Notes: generated from the sequence alone by a model not told the origin. A stretch of 64,000 nucleotides of DNA from Gemmatimonadota bacterium (GCA_016874005.1 VGVQ01000002.1:62001-126000); one strand, 5' to 3'; positions 45,864 to 55,606 are shown, numbered from the stretch's first letter. Numbers and translations are program-made.

Positions 45864-48800
45864 GCGGTTCCCCCTCCGCACCCAGCCGGCCTGTCACACG
45901 CCGGGTCGATCCGGGGCAACCCCAGCCGCTGCAGCTCGCGATTGACCGCGGCCAAGTCGGTCGCCCACACCTCGCGGAGCCGATCGGTATACCCCTTAAG
46001 CTCGGTCGAGAGGATACCGAAGATCTCGGGCATGTGGGTGGTCGGCCGGCCATCCCCCCGCTCCGCCATCTGCATCAGGTTCGCCAGCCGGTTGTTGACC
46101 CGGATCGGGAAGTTGAGCGGGTCCTGGCCGCTCCGGTTGCGCACCTGATAGATCCGCTCCTCGACGCTCGAAGCGTTGCCGACGAGCCGGTCGCCGGCCG
46201 ACTTGAGGGCGGCATCGGTGGACCGCTCGAGACGGTGACCCACCTGCGCCTTGACCCGGCGGATGGCGATGACGGCATCGTTGGCCTCGGTCACCTTGTC
46301 GCGGACCCGCCTGGAGAACCGGAACTGGGCCGCCAGATCGGCATCGGTGACGTCGACGATTCGGGGATTGCGTTTGACGACGAGCGGAGCGGATGCCACC
46401 TGCCCGTCCACCGTGAGCCTGACGGTGTACCGGCCGGGCGGCAAGGCCGGCCCTCCCGTTCCGGCGCCCCAGAGGATCATCCCTGGGAAAGTCGACGGCC
46501 CGTCGGCACGGAGGTCCCAGGTCAGCCGATTGAGGCCGGGGCCGTTGGGTAGGAATGGCGCCGGACGGCGCCAGTAACCGGCCGCCTGGTTGACCGAATC
46601 GCGCGCCGCCGGCGACAAGGTATCCGGGCGGAACCGCCGAAGGGCGGCGCCAAGCGAATCGACGATCTCGAGCACCGACGCCTGCGCCTTCGCCGCCTGC
46701 CACCAGGACAGCATCACCGCCGGGCCGGAGCGGATCGCGATCGGCGGGGCGAACATCGTCAGGCTGCCGCGCCGCACCGCGGGCGAGGCTTGCCGAAGCG
46801 GGGCGATGTTGTCGAGGATCCAGAACCCACGGCCATGGCTGGCAATCACCAGCTCGTTGCCCTCGACGATCAGGTCGACGATCGGGACATCGGGCAGCCC
46901 GGGGTTGAGCGGTTGCCACTGGGCACCGTCATCGTACGACAGGTAGACACCGTGCTGGGTGGCCGCGTACAGCATTCCCGGCCGAGTGGGGTCTTCCCGA
47001 ACCGCGTGGACATAGGCGTCCGGCCTGATTCCGGCCACGATCTTGGTCCAACTCCGCCCGTAGTCCGTGGTCTTGAAGATGTAGGGCGCCAAATCGCCCA
47101 GCAGCGGCCGGCGAACCGAGAGATAGGCCGCTCCCGAGCTGAACGCCGAGGCGTCGATCTGACTCACCCGGCCGAAGTCGGGCATCGCGGGCGGAGTAAC
47201 GTTGGTCCAGCTCCTCCCGCCGTCGCGGGTTAGGTGAACGAGACCATCGTCGGAACCGGTCCAGATCACGTTGACATCGCGTTTGCCGGGCCCGACCGAG
47301 AAGATGGTGGCGTAGACCTCGGGCCCGTTCATGTCGCCCGTGATCGGTCCGCCCGACTTTTCGAGGGTCGTGGGATCGGCCCGGGTCAGGTCGCCGGACA
47401 ACCGGCTCCAGGTCTTGCCGCCGTCGCGAGTGGCCCACAGTCGCTGCGAGGACACGTAGAGCGTCCGCTCGTCGACCGGCGAGAAGATGATCGGGAAGGT
47501 CCACTGCCACCGTTCCCGAATGTCCTTGGCGGGTTCGCCGGAATAGAACCACGGATAGGGGTTGACCTCGCGCGAGGTGCCCAGCCGGCGGTTGAATTTG
47601 TCGAGGTAGGCCCCGTTGTTCGTTCCCGAGTAGAAGATGTCTGGATCGAGCGGGTCGGGAGCGATGTATCCCGGCTCTCCGCCGCCGGCCTCATAGGACA
47701 CCGCCATCCCGCCCAAGGCGACGTCCGGGGCGGAGTCCGGGGCCAAGGCGCGGGCCCGAGCCCGTTCGAAGGCATCGAGGTTCCAGTCGAAGGGCGTGCA
47801 GAGGGTGGAGTTGTCCTGTTGCGAGCCGCAGACATGGAACGGGATGTGAGCAGTCGTGACGGCGTGATACCACTGCGGCGTGGGGAAGTCCTGCGGGGTC
47901 CACTTGCCCGACCGATCGAACGAGACAGCGCCACCCCCATCGTTGCCGACCACGAGATGGTTGGGGTCGTCCGGATCGATCCAGAGATCGTGGAAGTCGC
48001 CGTGGGTGCCTTCGCCGACGCTCTTGAGTGTCTTGCCGCCGTCGGTCGACCGGAACAACGAGGTGTTCTGGAGATAGACCTCGTCCTGGTTCTTCGGGTC
48101 GGCGAAGACGTGGGTGTAGTAGAAGGCCCGTTGCCGAATCGATCGGTTGTCGTTGATCAGTGCCCAGGTGGCGCCGGCGTCCTCGCTGCGGAACAAGCCG
48201 CCTGACTCGTGCTCCACCAGGGCATAGACCCGGCGGGGGTTGGCCGGGGAGACCGCCACGCCAATGCGTCCGACCAGGCCGGTCGCCGGCAACCCGGGGT
48301 GACGGGTGATTTCAGTCCAGGTTTCGCCGCCATCGGTGCTCTTGAACAGCCCGCTGCCGGGACCGCCGCTCGACATCTGGTATTCTTTTCGATACGCCTC
48401 CCACATGGCGGCGTAGATGACGTCGGGATTGGTGGGGTCGATCGAGAGGTCGATCGCCGCCGTCTTGTCGTCGCGGAAGAGGACCCGTCGCCAGGTTCGG
48501 CCGCCATCGGTCGACTTGTAGACCCCACGCTCCGGGCTCGGCACGCTGTACTTCCCGAACGCCGCGACGAACACCACGTTCGGGTTGGTCGGGTGGATCC
48601 TGATCTTGGCGATCCCGTGGGACTCGCGGAAGCCGACGTGGGTCCAGGTCTTGCCCGCGTCGACGCTCTTGTAAACGCCATCGCCCGGCATGATGTTGCC
48701 GCGAATGCAGGTCTCGCCCATCCCGATGAAGACGATGTCCGGGTTGGTCTCGCTCACCGCCACCGCGCCGACGGAGGCACTGGCAACCTGGCCGTCGGTG

Positions 48801-49087
48801 ACGGGCCGCCAGTTGTCGCCGCCATCCACCGTCTTCCACAGCCCGCCCCCGGTCGCTCCGAAGTATGCCTCTTTGGGGCGGCCCCGGACCCCGCTCGCCG
48901 CGATCGATCGACCGCCCCGATCCGGCCCGATGTTGCGCCACCGAAAGCCGGCGAGGAACGCCGAGTCGAGCGTCACCGGCTCGAGGGCGGCCGCTCTCGG
49001 GGGAGTGGTACGGCGGGGCGTCTGCGCGCCGAGCGATGGCGGAAGCAGAACGGCAAGCGACACGAACAGCGGTCGGAGACTGGTCAT
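45860..49087 (-). CDS. secreted VPS10/sortilin-like beta-propeller protein
   Basis: A 1075-residue exported protein. After a signal peptide (LFVSLAVLLPPSLGAQ) come many BNR/Asp-box repeats (S-x-DGG-x-TW forms such as STDGGRTWRRV, TRDGGRSWTN) forming a large VPS10-type ten-bladed propeller up to about residue 800. A C-terminal helical and beta domain (about 850-1070) follows. Such proteins are abundant in Gemmatimonadota and Bacteroidota and are annotated as glycosyl hydrolases without demonstrated activity. ATG 49087 is preferred to the upstream track start because it opens directly into the leader. Divergent from the serine hydrolase gene. Confidence 0.9.
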   Translation of the reverse strand: MTSLRPLFVSLAVLLPPSLGAQTPRRTTPPRAAALEPVTLDSAFLAGFRWRNIGPDRGGRSIAASGVRGRPKEAYFGATGGGLWKTVDGGDNWRPVTDGQVASASVGAVAVSETNPDIVFIGMGETCIRGNIMPGDGVYKSVDAGKTWTHVGFRESHGIAKIRIHPTNPNVVFVAAFGKYSVPSPERGVYKSTDGGRTWRRVLFRDDKTAAIDLSIDPTNPDVIYAAMWEAYRKEYQMSSGGPGSGLFKSTDGGETWTEITRHPGLPATGLVGRIGVAVSPANPRRVYALVEHESGGLFRSEDAGATWALINDNRSIRQRAFYYTHVFADPKNQDEVYLQNTSLFRSTDGGKTLKSVGEGTHGDFHDLWIDPDDPNHLVVGNDGGGAVSFDRSGKWTPQDFPTPQWYHAVTTAHIPFHVCGSQQDNSTLCTPFDWNLDAFERARARALAPDSAPDVALGGMAVSYEAGGGEPGYIAPDPLDPDIFYSGTNNGAYLDKFNRRLGTSREVNPYPWFYSGEPAKDIRERWQWTFPIIFSPVDERTLYVSSQRLWATRDGGKTWSRLSGDLTRADPTTLEKSGGPITGDMNGPEVYATIFSVGPGKRDVNVIWTGSDDGLVHLTRDGGRSWTNVTPPAMPDFGRVSQIDASAFSSGAAYLSVRRPLLGDLAPYIFKTTDYGRSWTKIVAGIRPDAYVHAVREDPTRPGMLYAATQHGVYLSYDDGAQWQPLNPGLPDVPIVDLIVEGNELVIASHGRGFWILDNIAPLRQASPAVRRGSLTMFAPPIAIRSGPAVMLSWWQAAKAQASVLEIVDSLGAALRRFRPDTLSPAARDSVNQAAGYWRRPAPFLPNGPGLNRLTWDLRADGPSTFPGMILWGAGTGGPALPPGRYTVRLTVDGQVASAPLVVKRNPRIVDVTDADLAAQFRFSRRVRDKVTEANDAVIAIRRVKAQVGHRLERSTDAALKSAGDRLVGNASSVEERIYQVRNRSGQDPLNFPIRVNNRLANLMQMAERGDGRPTTHMPEIFGILSTELKGYTDRLREVWATDLAAVNRELQRLGLPRIDPACDRPAGCGGGTA

Positions 49088-49194
49088 GGTCGGGATGGGT
49101 GAGTCGTGAATGGGGTCGAACCCGCCTTCAACGTAGCCCGGAGGGCGAAGCGACGCCACGGCGAGCGTTCCGGGCGGCGGTGCCGTCACGGCGC

Positions 49195-49200
49195 TATCTT
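49195..49200 (+). promoter_or_regulatory. possible -10 element (TATCTT)
   Basis: TATCTT lies 32 nt before the serine hydrolase start at 49233, in the divergent gap with the sortilin-like gene. Same hexamer as at 9220 and 25461. Confidence 0.4.
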
Positions 49201-49232
49201 GATGACGACACCCACCGCTCGAGTTCTCGACA

Positions 49233-50675
49233 ATGCGACGTCTCTCACTCGCGGCGGCCGCGATGGTCGTGGCCACCGCCGGGCAAGCCCAGTCCCTGGC
49301 GAAGCATCCTCGGATCCAAGAAGCGGCCGCCGGTTACGAGAAATGGCTGGACGCCGAGCGGGCGTTCAAGAAGATTCCCGGCATCGCGGCGGTGGTGGTG
49401 GTGGACCAGGAGGTGATCTGGCAAGGAGCCACCGGCCTGGCGGACCTTGCCCGCAAGGCGCCGGCGACGCCCTCGACGCTCTTCAGCATCTGCTCGATCT
49501 CGAAGTTGTTCACCAGCCTGGCGACGCTCCAACTCCGCGATCAGGGCAAGTTGCGGCTCGACGACCCCGTCTCGAAGCACCTCCCCTGGTTTCGCCCCAA
49601 GAAGCCCGGCGTCGACCCCGGCGAGATCACGATCGAGGGGCTGCTCACCCACGCGGCTGGGCTCCAGCGGGAGGCAGCCGACACCTATTGGCTCGAGCCG
49701 GCGATGGAGTTTCCGAGCCACGAGGACGTCGTCCGGGCCGCGCCTGACCGGGAAGTGGACTACCCACCCGAGCGGTATTTCCAGTACTCTAACCTCGGAT
49801 TCACGCTATTAGGCGCGGTCGTGACCGCGGCGTCGGGAACCCCGTATCTCGACTACGCCCGGCAGCACCTCCTCGGGCCCTTAAGGATGGCCAACACCTT
49901 CCCGGAGATGCCCCCGGAAGAGCGCGGCAAGCGGCTGGCGATGGGCTACAGCGGCATCGACCGAGACGGCAACCGCCATCCGATGCCCTTCTACCAGACC
50001 AGGGCCATGGCGTCGGCGGCCGGCTACGCTTCGAGTCCGCTCGACCTCGCCGCCTTTGCCTCGTGGCATTTCCGGCTGCTGAACCAGGGCGGCACCGAGG
50101 TGATTGCCGCCAACACCCTCCGGGAGATGCAACGGGTGCACTACCTCGATCCGAGCTGGGAGACCACTTGGGGGCTCGGTTACTCGATCTGGCGCCACGA
50201 CAACACCACGTTCGTCGGCCACGGTGGCAGCTGCCCCGGCTATCGCACCCAACTGCTCCTCGAGCCCACCTCGAAAGTGGCCACGATCACCGCGGCCAAC
50301 ACCTTCGACGCCGACGCTGACGGCATGGCGCAGCGGGCCTACGAGTTCTTCGCCCCCGCGGTGAAGGCCGCCCGAGCCGACTCGGCCGGCCGACTCGTCG
50401 CCGCCGAGGCGAGCCTCGACCGCTACCTGGGGACCTATTGGTCGTTCGGCGGGGAGATGGAGGTGATCCGCTGGGAAGGCGGGCTGGCCACGATGCAGCT
50501 GCCGAACGATGCCCCAGTCAAGCGAATCACCAAGCTCCGGAAGGTCGGGGAGCACACCTTCCGCGAGGTCCGTGAGGACGGGTCGCTGGCGGAACGGCTC
50601 AGCTTCGACGTCGATGCCCAGGGCCAGGTCTATCGGGCCCGCTCCAACTACCTGCACCGGCGGATTCGCCGTTAG
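49233..50675 (+). CDS. secreted beta-lactamase-fold serine hydrolase
   Basis: A 480-residue exported esterase/peptidase-type protein. The signal peptide ends at about GQAQS; the catalytic Ser88-x-x-Lys91 is in SICSISKLF, the tyrosine motif is YSN (FQYSNLGFTLLGA) and the third motif is HGG (FVGHGGSCPGY). A DUF3471-like tail (about 385-475) closes the protein. The third enzyme of this fold in the window. Its TAG lies in a CGTTAGGC octamer, six bases before the convergent CocE gene end. Confidence 0.9.
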   Translation: MRRLSLAAAAMVVATAGQAQSLAKHPRIQEAAAGYEKWLDAERAFKKIPGIAAVVVVDQEVIWQGATGLADLARKAPATPSTLFSICSISKLFTSLATLQLRDQGKLRLDDPVSKHLPWFRPKKPGVDPGEITIEGLLTHAAGLQREAADTYWLEPAMEFPSHEDVVRAAPDREVDYPPERYFQYSNLGFTLLGAVVTAASGTPYLDYARQHLLGPLRMANTFPEMPPEERGKRLAMGYSGIDRDGNRHPMPFYQTRAMASAAGYASSPLDLAAFASWHFRLLNQGGTEVIAANTLREMQRVHYLDPSWETTWGLGYSIWRHDNTTFVGHGGSCPGYRTQLLLEPTSKVATITAANTFDADADGMAQRAYEFFAPAVKAARADSAGRLVAAEASLDRYLGTYWSFGGEMEVIRWEGGLATMQLPNDAPVKRITKLRKVGEHTFREVREDGSLAERLSFDVDAQGQVYRARSNYLHRRIRR

Positions 50676-50681
50676 GCCGCC

Positions 50682-52439
50682 TCACCGGCCGATCGGTAGC
50701 TCGAGCACGCTGGGACGCTGCCGATCGTGGAAGACGGTGACCCGCGCGGTCCGGGCATCCCGGGCGGTTTCCCGCGCCACCACCCCGCCGCTGTTGAAAT
50801 TCTGCTGGAGCTCGAGCCCGTTCGGTGACCGGAAGACGAGGCGAACTCGGCTGCCCTTGGCGATGCGACGGGCGAACCAGTTGAAGTTGTCGAGTCGATA
50901 CGAGAGCGGCACCCCCGGAGGCACCAGCTTTTCCTGCCGCAACGATTCCCGGTATCGGGCCCGAAGCTGCGCCCGCGCCAAATGGATGCTGCTCCCGTCC
51001 GGCAACACCTCGTAGAGCAGCGCCTCGAAGTCGGTATCGGGGACGTCGAGGGCGACCCACACGGTCAAGACCGGTTGCCCGGCGATTTCGAGTTCTTCGT
51101 CGAACGGGGCGGTGTGGTAGACCACCCCGTTGCCCGCGGCCGTCATGACTCGAGTCTGATCGACGAATGACAGCGCCGACGGATTGGTGACGTCGCCGGG
51201 CATCGGGGGATCCAAGGGATTGTAGCGGTACTCGTCGGGAACGGACCGGTCGGGGGCTGCGGTCGCGAGCCGGCCTCCGCCGAAGACGTCGGACGCCTTG
51301 CCATCGGAGTGGAGATAGAACGGCCGGCGCTCGCGGGTCGCGGCGTCGAGGGTCGGCGCCGAGCGCCAGACATCGCCGCCGGCGCCGGCGACGTAATACG
51401 TCACCTTGTCCTGGATGAAGCTTGGCCGCGAGGCCGCGCTCCGCATGGTCCAGTCGTACCACTCCCGGTTGAGGCGATGGATGTCGACCATGCTGGCCGG
51501 CCCGAACTGGACGCCGTTGACCTCGCGGGTCGGGGTCCGGGTACCGCCGTGATTCCAGGGACCCATCACGAGGTAGATCCGATCACGGGCCCGCGGCGAG
51601 GCATGCTCGAGGAACTTCCGGTAGTGGGTCAGGGTGCCGAGCTGATCGCCGTCGTAGTGCCCGGTGATGGTGAGGATCGGGTGATCCATCCGGGCGTACT
51701 GTGCCGGCGTCGGCGCCACGCCATCCCAGTAGTCGTCAGGCGTCGGGTGCTCCAGCCACTTCTGGAAGATGGCCGACCGGTTGCCGGCCACGCTGTCCAG
51801 CGACGCGAACGGCAGTTTTTCTCGGCGGAGGATCCTGGCGTAACCGGCCCACTGAGCCATGTCGGCGAACAGTTGGCCCTGGGCGGCCTTCCCGGAGGTG
51901 AAGGTGAGCCACTGGGGCAGGTAGGACGACGGGATGTTGCCCACCATCGGAAAGTCGATGCCGAGGTAGGCGGGAGCGACTGGAACGATGGTGACCAGGT
52001 GGGGCGGGAATTCCTTGAGGGTGGCCCACTGATCGGTCCCGCCGTACGAGCCACCCCACATCGCGATCCGACCGTTGCTCCACGGTTGGGCGGCGAAGAA
52101 CTCCACCACGTCGTGGCCGTCCCGGCCTTCGTTGACGAACGGCTCGAAGGCCCCGTCCGAGTTGCCGCGACCGCGGACGTCCACCGCGGCGAAGATGTAG
52201 CCGTCGCGGGCCATCGCCATGGCGAAGCGATGGTAGGTGTCGGCGAGGTACGGCGTGAGGGTGAACACCACCGGGAGGGGACCGGAAGCCGCGCGGGGGC
52301 GATAGACGGTGGCGCTGAGACGGACCCCATCGCGAAGAGGTACCTTGACGCCCCACTCGATGGCGACCTCCGGCGTCTGCCCGGCGAGGGCGCCCGGGGC
52401 GACGAGGCCCAGGGCGAGACTGACGACGAACCGTCTCAT
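50682..52439 (-). CDS. CocE/NonD family hydrolase (X-Pro dipeptidyl-peptidase-like), copy 1
   Basis: A 585-residue exported hydrolase. After a signal peptide (ending LAGQ) the alpha/beta-hydrolase core has Ser131 in GGSYGGTDQW, a helical cap, the Asp/His region near TGHYDGDQ and GPWNHGG, and a C-terminal jelly-roll domain (about 370-585). The family includes cocaine esterase, glutaryl-7-ACA acylase and S15 peptidases. The ATG at 52439 overlaps the stop of the upstream dehydrogenase gene (ATGA). The long track ORF is an antisense extension. Substrate unknown. Confidence 0.91.
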   Translation of the reverse strand: MRRFVVSLALGLVAPGALAGQTPEVAIEWGVKVPLRDGVRLSATVYRPRAASGPLPVVFTLTPYLADTYHRFAMAMARDGYIFAAVDVRGRGNSDGAFEPFVNEGRDGHDVVEFFAAQPWSNGRIAMWGGSYGGTDQWATLKEFPPHLVTIVPVAPAYLGIDFPMVGNIPSSYLPQWLTFTSGKAAQGQLFADMAQWAGYARILRREKLPFASLDSVAGNRSAIFQKWLEHPTPDDYWDGVAPTPAQYARMDHPILTITGHYDGDQLGTLTHYRKFLEHASPRARDRIYLVMGPWNHGGTRTPTREVNGVQFGPASMVDIHRLNREWYDWTMRSAASRPSFIQDKVTYYVAGAGGDVWRSAPTLDAATRERRPFYLHSDGKASDVFGGGRLATAAPDRSVPDEYRYNPLDPPMPGDVTNPSALSFVDQTRVMTAAGNGVVYHTAPFDEELEIAGQPVLTVWVALDVPDTDFEALLYEVLPDGSSIHLARAQLRARYRESLRQEKLVPPGVPLSYRLDNFNWFARRIAKGSRVRLVFRSPNGLELQQNFNSGGVVARETARDARTARVTVFHDRQRPSVLELPIGR

Positions 52440-53485
52440 TGAGCCACCCCCAATCGTCGTTCGACCCTTCGCGCCGCCGCTGCCACGGGCGATTCGCCCC
52501 GCGCTTTGGCTTCCTGAAAGATCTCGGTGAGTCGCTGGTCCATCTTCTGGATCTCGCGTTCGATGGCGTCGAAGCCGGCCCCCTCGTCCACCATCGCGAG
52601 TGACACCGCCCCAGCCCCGTTGACGACGTAGTCGGGTGCGTAGAGGATCCCCCGGGCGACCAGTCGGTCGCCGTCCTCCGGCGACCGGAGCTGGTTGTTG
52701 GCCGCCCCCGCGATCACTCGGCAGGTGAGCTGTGGAATGGTGGTTTCGTCGAGCGTGGCACCGACCGAGCAGGGCGCGTAGACGTCGCACGGCGTCCGGT
52801 AGACCGCCTCCGCCGGCACGGTCTCGGCACCGAGCTCCTTGGCCACGGGATCGAGTTTGTCGGGGTTGAGGTCGTTGAGGAGGACCACCGCGCCCGCCTT
52901 GGCCAGCGACCGAGCCAGCGGAGCGCCGGTGTCGCCGACGCCTTGCACCAGCACCCTGACGCCACGGAGGTCGTCGGAGCCGGTGACGAAGCGCCAGGCC
53001 GACTTGATCCCGACGAAGACGCCCAGCGCGGTGTAGATCCCGGGATCGTAGGGCGCCCTCTTGATCCAGTCGTAGCAGTGAACGTACCGGGTGACCGAGG
53101 CCAGCAGCGCCATGTCGTCGGGGGTGGTGCCGATGTCGGGGCCAGTCCCGTAGCGGCCGTTGAGCGAGTCGATCATCCGTCCGAATCGGCGCAGCAAGGC
53201 GGTGCGGGCTTCTCCGGCGACCGGCCGGGAGAGCGCGATCACGGCTTTCCCACCGCCGTAGTCGACGTCGATGGCGGCCCACTTGTTGGTCATCCCCTCG
53301 GCGAGGCGGATGGCGTCCCAGAGCCCGTCCTCGGGCGTCGGGTACACTTTGAGGCGACAGCCGCCGACCGAGCGTTTCCCCCGGGTCGAGTGGATGGCGA
53401 CGAACATCCAGGCCTCGGCGTCCCGGTCGTACCGGACCACCACTTCTTCACCGGGCCAGGCGCGGAACAGTTCGGTCCAGATCAT
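52436..53485 (-). CDS. Leu/Phe/Val/Glu dehydrogenase family protein
   Basis: A 349-residue NAD-dependent amino-acid dehydrogenase. The N-terminal domain has the catalytic-lysine segments MTNKWAAIDVDYGGGKAVI and GPDIGTTPDDM; the Rossmann domain has LVQGVGDTGAPLARSLAKAG. Length and motifs fit leucine/valine/phenylalanine dehydrogenases better than hexameric glutamate dehydrogenases. It reversibly deaminates branched-chain or aromatic amino acids, which suits the peptidase-rich neighbourhood. Translationally coupled to the CocE hydrolase downstream, divergent from the HTH regulator. Confidence 0.9.
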   Translation of the reverse strand: MIWTELFRAWPGEEVVVRYDRDAEAWMFVAIHSTRGKRSVGGCRLKVYPTPEDGLWDAIRLAEGMTNKWAAIDVDYGGGKAVIALSRPVAGEARTALLRRFGRMIDSLNGRYGTGPDIGTTPDDMALLASVTRYVHCYDWIKRAPYDPGIYTALGVFVGIKSAWRFVTGSDDLRGVRVLVQGVGDTGAPLARSLAKAGAVVLLNDLNPDKLDPVAKELGAETVPAEAVYRTPCDVYAPCSVGATLDETTIPQLTCRVIAGAANNQLRSPEDGDRLVARGILYAPDYVVNGAGAVSLAMVDEGAGFDAIEREIQKMDQRLTEIFQEAKARGESPVAAAARRVERRLGVAQ

Positions 53486-53536
53486 GGCGAATCGAGTCCG
53501 TCTTGCGATGTTGAAATCAGGCGCGATATTCCAACC

Positions 53537-54157
53537 ATGTCAAGCAGCCGCCGGAGCCGGCCCTACCTCATCAAGCGGCGCGATCAGCTCGCGGCGCTGG
53601 AGTCGGCGGTCCGGCAGGAGATCGTCGACACCATTCAGGCCGCGGGACCGCGGTCGGCCCCGGAGATCTCCGCCTTGATGGGGCGGCCCGCGGACGCGCT
53701 GTACTATCATCTCCGGCGCCTGGTGAACGTGGGGCTCCTCGTCGTCAAGGCGACCCGTCGTTCGCGGCGCCGCGACGAGGCCGTTTACGACCTCGCCGGC
53801 CACCCCCTGGTGCTGGACGTTCCGGTGTCCCGGGGCGACGCCCATCCGCTCGCGCGACTGGTCCGGTCGATGCTCCGCACCGCCGAGCGGGACCATCGCG
53901 CCGCGGTGGGCACCGCCGCGGCGCGGCCGGACGGCGACCGCCGGAACCTCTGGGCAGGGCGGCGCCACGCCTGGCTATCGCCCCGCGACCTCGAGCGGGT
54001 CAACGATCTGGTCGACCAGCTCGTTTCGATCATGACCCGGGCCCGCCAGCCCGCCGGCGGCGAACTCTGCACCCTCACGTTGGTCCTGGCCCCTCGCACC
54101 TCGCGCGCCGGGCGCCGGGCCGGCCCAGCGGCGCGACCTCGACGGAGGTCTCAATGA
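53537..54157 (+). CDS. winged-helix transcriptional regulator (ArsR-like)
   Basis: A 206-residue protein. The N-terminal winged helix reads LESAVRQEIVDTIQAAGPRSAPEISALMGRPADALYYHLRRLVNVGLLVVKATRR, as in ArsR-like regulators. A helical region follows (about 95-180), ending in an Arg/Pro-rich basic tail. No metal-binding cysteines are present. ATG 53537 is used; the track extension overlaps the divergent gene. It overlaps the P450 start (ATGA), so it is the first gene of the P450 operon and probably controls it. Confidence 0.82.
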   Translation: MSSSRRSRPYLIKRRDQLAALESAVRQEIVDTIQAAGPRSAPEISALMGRPADALYYHLRRLVNVGLLVVKATRRSRRRDEAVYDLAGHPLVLDVPVSRGDAHPLARLVRSMLRTAERDHRAAVGTAAARPDGDRRNLWAGRRHAWLSPRDLERVNDLVDQLVSIMTRARQPAGGELCTLTLVLAPRTSRAGRRAGPAARPRRRSQ

Positions 54158-55371
54158 CCCACGACCAGGACGATCTCTTCGCCCCCGACGTCATCGCGGA
54201 TCCGTATCGCTACTTCGGCCAGCTCCGCGAAACCGATCCGCTCCATTGGAATGCCCGCTCCCAACTGTGGATCGTGACGCGATACGACGATCTGATCTGG
54301 CTGGTCCGCCATCACGAGCTGTTCTCCTCGGCCGTCATCGGGTCCGACCAGCGGCCGCCCTACCCTCCGATCGACCCGGAAGATCGGGGCCTGTTCGACG
54401 AGGTTCGCCATTTTCGCTCCGACCAGCTGGTGGAGCAGGATCGGCCCCATCACACCGTGATGCGTGGGGCGGTGCACGAGTACTTCACTCCGACGGCGAT
54501 GGAAGAGTGGCGGCCGTTCGTGCGGGCGGCGGTGGGCGAGCTGCTCGACGCGGTCCAGCCGACGGGCTGGATGGATGTGCTGCAGGCACTGGCGGCGCCA
54601 CTGCCGGTGCGGATCATCACCCGGATGATGGGCGTTCCCAACGAGGACCGGGAATACCTCCGAGAGTTGGCCGACAAGCTCCTCTACATCAACCGGGGCG
54701 AGCCGTATCGAATGAAGCCGCTGATGGAGGGGATCCGGGCGATGATCGCCTACGTGGAGCCCAGAGTGGCGACCCGGGCGGCGCACCCGGAGGACGATTT
54801 CATCTCGGTCCTGGCTGGCGCGGAGCAAGCGGGGATCTTCACCCGGCACCAGGTGCTGGTGAACACCGCGTTGCTGCTCTTCGCTGGCCACGAGACCACC
54901 ATGAACCTGATCTGCAACGGCACCCTGGCTTTGCTGCGCCACCCCGATCAGTGGGCCGCGCTGTGCGCCGACCCGGAGGGCCTCGCCCGCCTCGCCACGG
55001 AGGAGTGCCTCCGATACGACCCACCGGTCAAGTCGACCCAACGGATCGCGGTGGCCGACGTCGAGCGTCATGGCAAACTGATCAAGCGAGGCGATCGGAT
55101 CCGCTGGTTCATGGCCGCGGCCAATCGCGACCCGCGGGCCTTTTCGGACCCCGACCGCTTCGACCTGTCGCGAAGCCCCAATCCGCACGTATCGTTCGGA
55201 TCCGGGATCCACTATTGTCTCGGGGCCACCCTGGCTCGGGTCGAAGGCCAGGAGGTGTTCCGAGCCCTGGCCGAGCGGTTCCCGAAGATGCGGCTGGCCA
55301 GCGAGGATCTCGAGTATCAACCGAGCATCCAGTTCCGTTCGCTCAAGTCCCTACCCGTCACTTGGACCTGA
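54154..55371 (+). CDS. cytochrome P450
   Basis: A 405-residue soluble bacterial P450. The I-helix oxygen-activation motif is AGHETT (244-249), the K-helix ExxR is Glu284-Arg287 (EECLR), and the heme thiolate is Cys355 in FGSGIHYCLG. It hydroxylates an unknown small molecule, with electrons from the ferredoxin encoded ten bases downstream. No ferredoxin reductase is nearby. The ATG overlaps the regulator stop. Confidence 0.95.
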   Translation: MTHDQDDLFAPDVIADPYRYFGQLRETDPLHWNARSQLWIVTRYDDLIWLVRHHELFSSAVIGSDQRPPYPPIDPEDRGLFDEVRHFRSDQLVEQDRPHHTVMRGAVHEYFTPTAMEEWRPFVRAAVGELLDAVQPTGWMDVLQALAAPLPVRIITRMMGVPNEDREYLRELADKLLYINRGEPYRMKPLMEGIRAMIAYVEPRVATRAAHPEDDFISVLAGAEQAGIFTRHQVLVNTALLLFAGHETTMNLICNGTLALLRHPDQWAALCADPEGLARLATEECLRYDPPVKSTQRIAVADVERHGKLIKRGDRIRWFMAAANRDPRAFSDPDRFDLSRSPNPHVSFGSGIHYCLGATLARVEGQEVFRALAERFPKMRLASEDLEYQPSIQFRSLKSLPVTWT

Positions 55372-55381
55372 GGAGCACCTC

Positions 55382-55606
55382 ATGGACGCGCCCCGGATTA
55401 CGGTCGACCACACCCGATGCGTGGGCAACGCCCAATGCGTTACCCTGGCCCCCGCAGTGTTTCGACACAACGAGGCGGTCCAGTCCGAGGTCGTGGATCC
55501 GTCCGCCGCGCCGTTGGAGCTGATTCTCAAGGCGGCCCGCTTCTGTCCGACCAGCGCGATCCGGGTCGAGTCGGCGAGCGGGGCCGTGCTGTTCCCGGCG
55601 TCCTGA
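55382..55606 (+). CDS. 3Fe-4S type ferredoxin, P450 partner
   Basis: A 74-residue ferredoxin. Cys13 and Cys19 (CVGNAQC) plus Cys55 (FCPTSAI) give three ligands; the place of the usual fourth is Gly, the pattern of 3Fe-4S ferredoxins that feed bacterial P450s. GAGGAG precedes the ATG. It sits directly between the P450 and panB genes. Confidence 0.92.
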   Translation: MDAPRITVDHTRCVGNAQCVTLAPAVFRHNEAVQSEVVDPSAAPLELILKAARFCPTSAIRVESASGAVLFPAS

